Assembly: GCA_029945375.1 (NCBI GenBank)
Contig: CM057062.1
Span: 2,185,564 to 2,249,563, forward strand
Direction: 5' to 3'
Length of the DNA: 64,000 nucleotides
Source: Agaricus subrufescens
Lineage: Eukaryota; Basidiomycota; Agaricomycetes; Agaricales; Agaricaceae
Below, piece after piece: positions 1-11,300 of this stretch. The notes beneath the pieces were generated by a model, which saw nothing but the letters and a program-made list of their open reading frames with translations, did no database searches and was not told the origin of the DNA. The position numbers and the translations under genes are program-made. Every line of letters starts with the position of its first letter. Position 1 is the first letter of the stretch.

Positions 1-1950
1 ATGGTATCTTCACGGATACATACAAGAACACCAAGAGAACCCAAACAGGTTTCCCTTACCCCCAGGTCCACAGTATTTCCCCATTATTGGAAGTCTCTTT
101 GCATTTCTGTGATACAAGGCTTGGCTGGAATATGATACATGGTTCAAGATATATGGTGGACATCTTCCATCTACTCATTAAAGCTACTACTGTATGTTGA
201 CTTGAGACTAGGTGATATGATTTACTTCAAAGTTTTTGGCCATGATTTTCTAATCCTCAGAAGCCTTGAGCAAGTGTACGACCTCTTTGAAAAAAGATCC
301 TCCAACTATTCTGACCATCCTCAATTGGTAATGTTGAATGAGCTGTTTGTAGTTTTCATATCTCAAAATTTAAAGTATATATTGAATTGGATCCCTTTCA
401 GGATGGGCTTGGATTATGCCCTTGCATTTCAACAATATGGAACATTGTGGAAGAAACACCACTGGCACTTTCATGACCACTTCCATCAGAATGCGATCTA
501 GAGGTATCACCCAATACTCCTTGATACATCTCATGAATTCGTCCATCGGCTACTAGGATCTCCAGAGAAGTTTAGATACTACATTTGATAGTGAGTTTAA
601 CTATTTTTAGAAACCTGTCATCTCATGGTACCCCAACAGCACCTTTGCGGACAGTATACTAAGGTCTGTATATGGCATGGATGTACAGAAAAACCAATCC
701 TATATTACACACACTGAGACTACACTTGCAGGGATAGCTGAAGTTGGCCACCCAGGGTCCTTCCTTGTTGATATGTTTCCCATCATGAAAATAATCCCAG
801 AATGGTTTCCTGGGGCTGGATGGAAGAGGAAAGCAGCTGTGTGGTGCCACATTAATTCGATCATTGTCAACTGCCTCTGAGGTATGGTAAAGGAACAAGT
901 GGTAAGACTTTTCCTCCTCATGGGGTATCACAGTAATAAACTTGTACACAGGAGACAGGAACAGCAGGGCCATGTATTGCTACAGCATTGTTAGAGAATA
1001 TGCCTGATGACAACAGTCTCAAGGGCACAGAGAAAGAAATTGCACAGTGTGATACATGTGCCGGTGCATTTCTTGATGGGCCTAATTCCCTATCTTGTTT
1101 CAGTCACTACTTATGTCATTTTGTGGGGGGTTCAGATATGGTGAGCATACCAGTTGACTGTGCTCAGGTTCTCAAAGCAACTCCACTAGATGGTTTCAAC
1201 AGTGACATCATTTTTTATGGCCATGGCACTATATCTGGAGGTTCAAAAGAAAGCACAAGCAGAACTTGATCGGGTCCTAGGTGGTAGCCTGCCCAAATTT
1301 CATGATAGGTCACACCTTCTGTATGTCAATGCAATTATTAAGGAGCTAGGACGATGGCAGCTAGTCAGGCCACTAGGTATGTATTTCTTTACCACCAGAA
1401 CTCAGAATTTTCAGGCTCCTGTAGGCATTGCACATAGAAATTCTAATGCAGATGAATATAATGGATATTATATCCCGAAGGGGACTAACATAATAGGGAA
1501 CTCATGGTAGAGTAATAATTAATGTGGTAAAATCTTCAATCCAATTAACATGTTCAATTCAGGACAATTTTACATGACCCTGAGATTTACAAGGATCCTC
1601 TTGTTTTTAATTCTGACAGATTCCTGAGAAACAGCAAACTCAATCTTTCTGCTCCTGATCCAACAGTTGCCTCATTTGGATTTGGGAGAAGAATCTGTCC
1701 AGGGCATTATTTCAGTGATGCTGGTTTATTTGCAACAGTAACTCACGTTTTGACTGTCTGTGACATCCAGCCAGGAGTGGATGAGAATGGAAGGAAGATT
1801 GAGATCATCCCAGACATGACAGATGGTGTAGTGTCATGAGTCCCACTCTTGTTGTTTGTTTTCATATTCTTGATATCTGGTAGGTATCCCAAACTGTTTG
1901 AGTGTAGAATCACACCTCATTTGAAAGAGGCAGTACAACTGATTCATTGA
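1..1950 (+). pseudogene. Decayed cytochrome P450, 5' end outside window
   Basis: Aligns along its length with the intact P450 at 4084-6122; base 1 corresponds to about base 4140 there, so the first ~19 codons lie before the window. Recognisable parts include the PPG hinge region near 60, the YNGYYIPKG segment near 1465, the heme loop FGFGRRICPGHYFSDAG (about 1677-1725) and the C-terminus ending at a TGA at 1948-1950. It is broken: a TAG at about 499 replaces the V-S-K-Y region of the intact copy, and a Trp codon has become TGA near 878 (C-L-W to C-L-stop). Many differences are CpG to TpG or CpA, so the copy is strongly CpG-depleted. Family identity is secure; loss of function is inferred from the stops. 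Confidence 0.85.
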
Positions 1951-4040
1951 AGTATTCCATTAATGGCTTGAAATTCTAACAAATTATCAGTCCCACATTT
2001 GAACATAGGATAGTAACTTTGTTGGTTATGAGGATGTTTTCTTTATACACCAGATATGCTCTACTTTGCATCTGACTTGTCTATTTCTCTCAAGCAAAGT
2101 GAGCTTTTACCTGAATATTTCCAAGTGACATTTGTTCTCAGTGCAAATTGAGATAAATTACACATACTATCTCTCCCTTGAGCCAGTTCCTTCTGGTCAC
2201 CATGCACTTTCATATGCCATTTGTGTCATACACTGTTCTCCCCTACTGGTGTTGCAACTGTGGCCATAGAGGTTTACAGATTAAAGAGGTGCACTTGGGT
2301 TCTTCTGTTGCTGTCTCAGATATCTTATAAGGTTATCTAGTGCACTAGGTGGCAAGCCAACTGTCATTGTGGAGAGTCACATCATACACTTACCAAAGTG
2401 AATACCAGTAGTCTGTCAGCCTCAGGGGTGTATTTTTATCATTTGCACTGAGGAATACTCTTGATATACCAAGACTCAAGAGCTGTGCTCAGTATCATTG
2501 GCTTGGTTTGGCTTACTGCACATAATTCAGCAGCTTTTTTGCACTTCTGGTACTGACTTTTGACTCAAGATCATTGACTATATCTCATCAAGATGAAGTA
2601 TTGGCTCCTTTGTTCATCTTCAATGATGGAACGATGAGCTACTTTGGGTTGCCCCCGCTGACCCAGTGACAACATTTGAGCCCTCTGAAGAGGGTATCAG
2701 GGTGTTTTATGTTTGTCCAGCATCATGGCATCATGTTCATGCCAGTGATACAAACTTAACCCGATGATGCAAGACTTTCCGATATTTCTCCGGAGATCGC
2801 CACCCTGATCCTCACGGCAACGACATGCCATTATCAGCTCATCCACTCGTTATGCAGCAACTCTGCGGCAACTTCGACAGCCATTTCCTGGGATGACATT
2901 TTCCTCTTGTGCAGTGCATCTGATAATTTTGATTATATTCTTCCCAATGTACCTTGTGAACCAGATTAAATATCTAGTCAAACTTTCCGATTATTGCATT
3001 TCTTTTGCCGGTTTCCCGGAACCACCTGCATAGCTTACGGAACCCTTGTGAATGCTGCATCAACTGTCAAAGTGCCTTTTGGTCAGCTTCAAGAGCTTGG
3101 TCGATGTCTTCTCTTTCACGTGTACCTCCCGAAGGAGTAAACCCGCATGATCAGCCGACTACGAGGTGCGTGTACCATCCAGATATGCAGTATATCCGGC
3201 CGGGGGCCAGCGAAATTTTTTTACTACTTTGAACAGTGGTATGAAGCAGTCCGCGGTAGTAGCTGGGAGGTTGAGTAAGGTGAAAGTTGCCAAACCGAGG
3301 CATATTGATGAACAATGTCAACGACGATCTTCTGAGAGGGGCGGCATGAGCAGGCAGTCACTCATACAGTCACAGTATTGGTTGATGGAAACTCGTGTCT
3401 TGAGCAAGCTATGAGGATTTGGAGCGCACTACACTCGTCACACAGAAACCTTCCTTTAAGCTGCTTTCACCGCCTTGGAGCCAATGAGCTCATTGAAGTT
3501 TGCCGATACGGTTGTCTGGTATCATTTCACTCAAATGGGAGCTGTCTTCCCTACTTGCTTGATACTGTCAGTGCGGAGAACTATTAGTCGGGTTGGTGGC
3601 GGTAAGCTACTCAGGAATTCGGAAACCGTAACACGACAGCACTTTATTCAGGAGATGACTGCTTCTCATTGGACCCCGGCCGTGGCCGATGGGTGAGCTC
3701 CTTTGCATTTACGTGAACCTTGCCAAACTCAAAGCATTCCCAACCTTCTTTTACACACTCTTTTGAAATAATGCCTAGTCAGAGTCCGAGTAACGGTATC
3801 ATACACTTACAAATGAAATCACGCGTACAGGAGAAAATTCTGATGGTCACCCAGAGTGCGTACGCCACTTTCGCCGATCCAACGCCTAGTGACGCAAAAC
3901 GCAGGCTATGCGTTACAAATAGGATCGCATGAATCGGTGGAACTTCCCTTTCCCTCTAGAATGTCCATCTCTATCGGTACCCGCACTTCCCCCAAGCCGA
4001 CACGAGAATCATTGCAATCCATCACAGTAACGTATGCTTC
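1951..4040. other. Intergenic, no recognisable gene
   Basis: I see no gene here. The part up to about 2750 continues the AT-rich, CpG-poor composition of the decayed P450; from about 2760 CpG-containing host-like sequence starts abruptly. Short open frames between 3005 and 4050 resemble nothing I know and look fortuitous. Confidence 0.5.
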
Positions 4041-4045
4041 TCGAC

Positions 4046-4053
4046 TATAAAAA
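4046..4053 (+). promoter_or_regulatory. TATA-like box of the intact P450
   Basis: TATAAAAA lies 30 bases before the ATG at 4084. It fits a core promoter with a very short 5' UTR; this is inference from position and sequence only. Confidence 0.4.
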
Positions 4054-4083
4054 CCACGAGAGTATTGCGCTCAGCCGCTGATC

Positions 4084-6122
4084 ATGTTATTCAACTCCAA
4101 CACAGATTTCCTCATTCTCACCGGCATCGCCCTCAGCGCATGGTACCTTCATGGATACATACAAGAACGCCGAGAGAACCCGAACAATCTTCCCCTCCCA
4201 CCAGGTCCACGGAGCTTCCCCATCATCGGTAGTCTGCTCGCGTTTCCACGATACAAGGCTTGGCTTGAGTATGATAAGTGGTTCAAGATCTATGGTGCGC
4301 ATCTTCCATCAACTCGCTCGGACTACTGCCATGTGTTAACTCGAGACCAGGTGACGTGGTTTACTTCAAGGTTCTCGGTCACGGTTTCCTGATTCTCGGA
4401 AGCCATGAACGAGCATATGACCTCTTTGAACGACGATCCTCTAACTATTCCGACCGCCCTCGATTGGTGATGTTGAACGAACTGTTTGAATTTTCTCTCG
4501 TTTCAGGTTTATAGCATATACTAAATAAACATGATTTCAGGATGGGCTGGGATTACAATTTTGCGTTTCGACAATACGGAACATCGTGGAGGCAACACCG
4601 CCGTCACTTTCATGACCATTTCCATCCCAATGTAGTCAGCAAGTATCACCCAATACTCCTCGATGCCTCTCGCACATTCATTCGTCGATTACTGGAGTCT
4701 CCTGATAAGTTTAGATACCACATTCGATAGTGGGTCTTGCTATTTTTAAAACAACCAGTCATCTCACGGTACTTGAATAGTGCCTTTGCGGACAGCATCT
4801 TAAAGTCTATATATGGCATGAATGTACAGCAGAACGAATCATATGTCGGGCACGCTGAGACCACACTTGCAGGGCTAGCAGAGACTGGGCATCCAGGCTC
4901 GTTTTTGGTCGATATGTTTCCTATCATGAAAATAATCCCAAGCTGGTTTCCCGGAGCAGGATGGAAGGGGAAAGCCAGGACATGGCGCAACATCAACGCA
5001 ATAGTCGTCAGCTGTCTCTGGGATGCGGTAAAAGAGCGAATGGTAAGACCTCGTCCTCTCGTGGTATAATATAGCGCCAATGACGTACACAGGAGGCGGG
5101 AACCGCTGAACCATGTGTTGCTACATCAATGTTGGGGGACGTGCCTGATGATGGTAGTTCCGAGAGCAAAAAAGAAGAAATCATCCGACGTGATACATGC
5201 GCAGCTGCGTTTGTTGGTAAACCTCCTCTTCTAACTCGGTTTTCGCCAGTGCTCACGATTATTCTCAGCGGGCGCTGACACAGTGAGGATACTAATAAAG
5301 TCATAAGACTACCACTTGCTGAGGAATTTCGCTAGACAGTTTCAACAGTTATATCGTTCTTCTTGGCCATGGCAATGTACCCGGAAGTCCAGAAGAAAGC
5401 ACAGGCTGAACTCGATCGGGTCCTCGGTGGTCGACTGCCCGAATTCAATGATAGGCTACAACTTCCATACATCAATGCAATAGTAAAAGAATCTGGACGA
5501 TGGCAATCTGTCGCGCCGCTAGGTAAGTGTTTCCTTTTTTACTGGCACTCAAGCCAAAAATTTCAAACTCCCTTAGCCATCGCTCATATGAGCTCTAATG
5601 CGGATGAATATAATGGTTATTATATCCCCAAGGGCACCAACATAATCGGGAATTCATGGTAAAACAATAATCAATGAAGCGAATTTTGAGATCTAATTGA
5701 CCTTAAGGACAATTCTACACGACCCCGAAGTTTATAAAGATCCTCTCATTTACAATCCAGAACGATTCCTCAAAGATGGCCAAATCGATCCTTCTGTTCG
5801 GGATCCGACAGTCGCAGCATTTGGGTTTGGGAGAAGGATCTGCCCAGGGCGATTTTTCAGCGATGCCGCTTTGTTCGCAACGGTTGCTCACGTCTTAACA
5901 GTGTTTGACATTAAACCGAGCCTGGATGAGAGTGGAAATGAGATTGAAATTGTCCCCAATATGACGGATGGCTTACTCTCGTGAGTTGACGGCAACTAGT
6001 CATAGTCTCTCATGGGTTCTAATAACTTGTTTCATAGGTATCCTGAAGCATTTGAGTGTAGGATTATGCCTCGGTCAAAAGAGGCGGAACAGCTAATGCG
6101 AAATTCCTCCTTGATGATTTGA
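4084..6122 (+). CDS. Cytochrome P450 monooxygenase, intact, 10 exons
   Basis: Heme-thiolate monooxygenase, expected to be ER-anchored by the N-terminal hydrophobic segment (residues about 8-25) followed by the hinge LPLPPGPRSFP. Exons inferred from homology and GT..AG: 4084-4294, 4351-4483, 4541-4729, 4781-5042, 5093-5216, 5269-5282 (a 14-nt exon), 5336-5522, 5577-5658, 5708-5980, 6038-6122. They total 1560 nt, 519 residues, with no frame break. The oxygen-binding I-helix motif AGADT is assembled across the 14-nt exon, the K-helix ExxR is ESGR, and the heme loop is FGFGRRICPG. It resembles multi-copy Agaricomycete P450s often labelled O-methylsterigmatocystin oxidoreductase-like; substrate unknown. 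A decayed paralogue lies just upstream in the same orientation, so the pair arose by tandem duplication. Confidence 0.9.
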
Positions 6123-6401
6123 ACTTTTCTGGGATTCGATATGTGGTAGTCTTTGACTTCTGTATCTTATGCTGTTAATGAATTTGAATCGTTGTTATCA
6201 CAAGTTTGCTGTTTGACTGAGGGCTGCAACATCGTTATTACGTGTTCGGATCTTGCCAGGGTTCGATCAGATCTATCTCGCCGGCGGGCGTCGCCGCGTG
6301 TGCTCGGCATCGTTCTTCTCCCCATCAACAACACCTGCACGAGAGTCTGAACTTGCACTGAACCCGCACCCAACAACGTCGCGAGAGGCTAACTACAAGA
6401 G

Positions 6402-7372
6402 ATGGCCTCCCTAAAAATCGCTACCCTTGTCATTCGGGTATGTCTTCTCGCGCTCATTTCGTTGCATTTCCTTAGGTGGAGCTGAAATAAAGGTGGTTTC
6501 TTTTGCTTTTCCTGCCGCTTGAAAACCGTCTGGTCCGAACCTTCTTGAAAATCACGACGCGGCACTTGGTATCGCCGTCACTTGTTGCAAATATCACTAG
6601 ACGGTTGCCAAACCCATAGCCTCAAGAATAAAAACACAAGCCAAGGAGTACGCCTGTCTTCCTTTCATCTTCTACCCCAACCTTGAGCACCCTCTTTCCA
6701 TCTGACAGACACGACCGTTTCCGTAATTTTTGCGTGGACCTTGCCCAACTCCTCCACCGTTCCGAAATTCAACTTCGAACAAACATCCTGGGTGAACCTC
6801 CACGACACAACATCAGGCCGCTATCAGAATCAAGGTTTGTAAAATTACCTCCTCCGCCCGTTTCACAACGACACGCGTTTTAAACAACCTAACTCAAAGG
6901 GCAATTGAGAACGGAGCCAACTTTCTCGCGGAGGGATTCTTATTCACTGTCGCCGCTTCATTAATAATAGGCGAGACTTGGCGTTCGTCTAGATCACAAT
7001 CTAAGCGGAGGGACACTGTGAACGATCAGCTACAAGACCTCAATGATCGAGTAACGGAGTTGACAAGTCAGGTGAACACACTAGAACAAAGATGGGGGGA
7101 CGAAATACAGAGTGTCAGAGACAGGTATAACACACCTGACTCAAAACGATGTAACCTCGTATCTGACCAAGTCACTGAACAGGAATGATGAGTTGACCCG
7201 GGTGCTAGAGCGCATACTTTGGATAGGGCTTAAAGGCGGTTGGACAGACGTTCATAGTGATGAATGGCAGCGCGAGTTCGATTCCATCGTACAGGCGATT
7301 GAAGAACCAAGTACCCAACAACGTAAATCCGACGGTTCACCTAATTCTAATTCCAACACTAGCTTGCCATAG
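6402..7372 (+). CDS. OPA3-like mitochondrial protein
   Basis: OPA3 family (optic atrophy 3), a conserved protein linked to mitochondrial membranes and morphology. Exons: 6402-6437, 6601-6647, 6709-6834, 6900-7124, 7183-7372; 624 nt, 207 residues, frame intact. The start MASLKIATLVIR is the usual family N-terminus, followed by TVAKPIASRIKTQAKE, then HDRFRNFC, HRSEIQLRTNILGEP and the hydrophobic stretch FLAEGFLFTVAASLIIGETW. A coiled-coil-like region follows (about residues 108-140). The last exon adds a tail that is longer than in animal OPA3. The NACHT gene follows 970 bases downstream on the same strand. This copy looks functional; its duplicate at 23510 is broken. Confidence 0.85.
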
Positions 7373-8346
7373 CATTCCTACTGTGTGGAGTTGCGTGAGT
7401 CCAAACCGCATTGAAACTCGTCGCTAATCATACATAATTGGCAAGTCATTAACTAGATGATGTATCTCTCGAAGTTATTAATATAGACCAACTCTATAAT
7501 ACCCCTGTCATCAATCCCTTTGCCGCTGCCCCATATACTTCTCCCGCTCACCATCCGGTCTCTTTATCCTCGTTGAGACCGCAGAAACTTTGATCATGCC
7601 AATCTTGTGCCACAACTGAATCCCGTCCTATCAGTCGTTGATCGTCCTAGAGTTGTTTTGTTGCATTCTTTGATCAGTTGCACTCCGAAATTCTCTCGAT
7701 TCTGCATGCCAAGTCAATTTGGTGATGGTTAATTGCTTGGACAGGTTCCTTTGAAAGAGACAAAATTCGATCACTCCGAGAAGGAAAAGTACAAAATGGT
7801 GTTTGGTAAACGTAAACAATAGGTGCGTACGTCTTTCAGTGAATCAAGGTTCTTGAAGGATTATCATCTTTTAGTTCTACAAGGGCCGCGGTAAGTCGAT
7901 AGAAACGTTCTTGCAACCCTCTCGAGATCTACCGGTGTTTATATGCGGGGCGGAACCTAGGGTTCAAGCGGGGACATATGACGGTCCAGCGCGGTGGTTT
8001 TCATGTTCATGGTTTACCTCAGTAATTTTTTCCGCCAACGGCCAGTCTTATACATGTTTTTGTCCCCTCTGCTGCTCCGAGGTCCTGCAGTGAGACGTGG
8101 GGTCATGTAGCGCAGCCTTCGTTTGTAGTTTATAATTAGCACAAGCACAGCACGTCTGTGAGAGAACTCATGCCCATCAGAGGCACGAGGCCAACTGATT
8201 TCTCTTCGCAACCCAACCCCGTACAGACAGATCCCCGCTCACGAAACTCCAACTCAAAGAGGTGTGGCTCGAACGTTATACTTTCGCAATCCTTGCAGCG
8301 GTCCTCTTGACACAGCTTCTATTTTCCGTTCGCAGCACTCTAAATC
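7373..8346. other. Intergenic between OPA3-like and NACHT genes
   Basis: No gene recognised. The interval is conserved in the duplicate (about 24490-25475) with scattered substitutions, so it was copied with its neighbours and may hold the NACHT promoter. No clear TATA box or repeat stands out. Confidence 0.5.
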
Positions 8347-11300
8347 ATGGCTTGTTGCTTCGGGCTGTTTAAACGTAGGCGTAGTAGCAGCGCGGTCGAT
8401 CAGCTTGGGCTGGGAGGCTCGTCTAGGTCCTTACCGGGAACTTCAGGTATGCTCCGTATCCTTGCACGAAAACACAGTCCGACCTTATGGTCGCTTCAGT
8501 CCCTCTCCAGTCTGTCCAGCCGATGCCCACCGCCATCATGGTCCTTGAGTCTGGCCCCGAAAATCGACCTTCGCCTCTGCCGGACACAGGAGGTGTGTTT
8601 CTGCGTATACTTGCATAAGAACACCAAATTCATGTCCGCCTCAGACCCTGTTCCACCCATCGAACCGACACCTATGGCCACCGTAGCCCGTGATGTCAGT
8701 ACCGAAAGTCATGTTTCGTCTTCACAAAATGCCCCAGGTGCGTTCTTGTGTGTATTTGTATGACGAGAAAGTCAAGATTCATGGTTGCCCCAGCCCCTCT
8801 CTCACCCGCCCCACCGATGCCCAACAACCCCGTGATCCATGACTCTAGTGCTGAAAATGATAACTCATCCTGGCGGGATATTGGAGGTGCGTCTTTGTGT
8901 GTATTTAAATGATGACAATCAGGGTTCATGGTTGCCTCAGCTCCGCCTGGTTCAGGCAGTCCCTTTAGCGGAGCTCATGACTTCAATATTTACGGTGGCA
9001 ACTTTACGGCAGTCTACGGTGGTACCGTCACGGGGATCCACGGAGAGGACAAAATACACCGTAGTAAGAAATATCATGTCATTCTTTCAGGAATTAAACT
9101 CATTCGCGTTATCTTCAGTGATGCAATTACTTTTAAAGTATGTTATGGACGGTGCCGCGCCAAACGATGCCTCCCGCAAGTATCGCCCCAGGTGTCATCC
9201 CGGCACACGCGAAGCACTTCTCAAATGGCTCCTGGCTTGGTTCGAAGACCCGTCCCGCTCCGAATCCCTTTTTCACCTTACTGGTCCAGCAGGCGTTGGT
9301 AAATCCGCCGTCATGCAGACCTACACAGAAAAGGCGGATCATCCCGTCATTTCTGTATTCATTTCACGACCGAACAAATGTAACGACCCGAACCGTGTGT
9401 TCACTACTATCGGATACCGACTCGCTGATCAGATCGAAGCATACCGCAACTGTATCGTTGACCGCGTTACTACTAGTCCCGACATTCTCAACAAAGACAT
9501 GGAGACTCAATTCCAAGTCTTCATCGTCGAGCCATTCGTAGTGAGGAATGTTGGAGCTGGCAGGCCGCCCTCGGCTATACTGCTGGATGGACTTGACGAG
9601 ATTGAGGGTGTAGACGCACAGCGACAAATTATCCGACTCATTGGCACGTTTATCCACGAACACCCAAATGCACCCCTTGCCTGGATCATTGCGAGTCGTC
9701 CAGAGTTCCATATAACCAACACGTTCAAAGAGACGCCAATCCAAGGGCGGTTCAAGTCATACACCATCTCCATCGACGACCCGGATGGTCGTCGAGACGT
9801 TGCTAACTTCTTGTCTGCCGGCTTCGACGAGATAAAACGCGAGTACGCTGACCTCATCCCCCAGAACTGGCCTGAGGGGACAAAGGTCGCGAAGCTTGCC
9901 GCTGCTTCCTCTGGCCTCTTCATTTTCGCTCAAACTGCGCTTCGGTTCATTCGGGATCTTGATCAATCTGACCCTGTTTCAAGCCTCGATCTTGTCTTAT
10001 CCGTCATTGATCGTTCGAAGGGTGTTCCGAGCGAGGAGCAGCCCTTCAGGAATCTCGACAACTTGTACACCGAGATTCTGTCGAAAATCTCAACGGCGAT
10101 GCTACCCACAACAAAACGCTTGCTTGCGCTGGCGTTGGCATTCCGCAGTGACAACTTTCTTGGGCTAAATGCTTCGTCGAAATCTCGTACTCTGAGAGGC
10201 ATGGCTCTGATTCTCCAGCTGGATCAGGATAAAGTCCATCTCGCTCTCATCAAGTGTATTTCAACACTCAAGATACCGCGCCGGAAGGAAGCACATAAGA
10301 TGCCGTTGACATTCTTACATGCTTCTTTTGCCGACTACCTGGTGGATGAGCAAAGATCGGGGAAGTTTTATATTGATGTTGATGGTATTGAGGACGATGT
10401 GTTACTGGGCTATCTCAACTTGTGGGATAAATATTCTGGGGAGGATTCAGGTACGTCTGAGTATATCATCATCGTGTTTGAGTAATGCTTATACCAGCTT
10501 TCAGCTGCTCGAGCCAAATTTACCAGTGCGGGAATGCCAGGACTCCCGGAAAAGGAAATTGTAGCATTTACCACAGATATTCTCGCGGAAATGGGTGACA
10601 GACTACTAACCGAGATAGTGAACAGGCATAAGCATCAGCAAGGGACTTCGTCACAATCGCAGCAAAAAGCTATTGAGGGTTTCGATGCCCTCCTAAATAT
10701 CAACATGATCAGGCTTTGCAACTTCAATGATAGTCTGTGGGCCGCTGACTACAGTTTTAGCATTGTATATGTATTTGTTAGGAGTGCATTTGAGGCATGG
10801 AAGGTAGTATTGGACTTGGTATCAAACATAGGGATTTCTGACTGTTGTTACAGGAATTTCGATATGAACTTGGAAAAAACGGGATGTTTCAAGAGGTCTA
10901 CTACAAGGATATAGATATTGACTTGAATGTTAATGGAAAATATATGGTTAAAGTGGTAAGTAAATGAGGCAGTGAAGTGTTGACTGTTATTGACTATTTC
11001 GTTTGACAAATGTGATGGATCAGCCTGTAAGTGGATGAGTTGGTGAAGTCTGGTCTGTCATTGACTATTTCTCTTCCACAAATCTCATCCATCAGGGTGT
11101 AAGTATATCAGTTAGTGAAGTCTGGTCTGTCATTGACTATTTCTCTTCCACAAATCTCATCCATCAGCTTGTAAGTACATGAGTTGGTGAAGTCTGGTCT
11201 GTCATTGACTATTTCTCTTCCACAAATCTCATCCATCAGGGTGTAAGTACATCAGTTGGTGAAGTCTGGTCTGTCATTGACTATTTCTCTTCCACAAATC

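Noticed and set aside
1..2000. Classical ascomycete RIP
   Set aside because: The changes fit CpG-centred decay, and the organism appears to be a basidiomycete; the CpA-preferring process of Neurospora is not supported by the pattern I can see.
9064..9093. A 27-30-nt intron ending at the first AG after the donor near 9064
   Set aside because: It would put the NACHT domain out of frame and is too short; the AG at 9117-9118 gives a 55-nt intron and the correct phase.
9364..10202. Long minus-strand frames opposite the NACHT core (also 26469-27307)
   Set aside because: They are shadows of the conserved plus-strand coding sequence and have no recognisable motifs.
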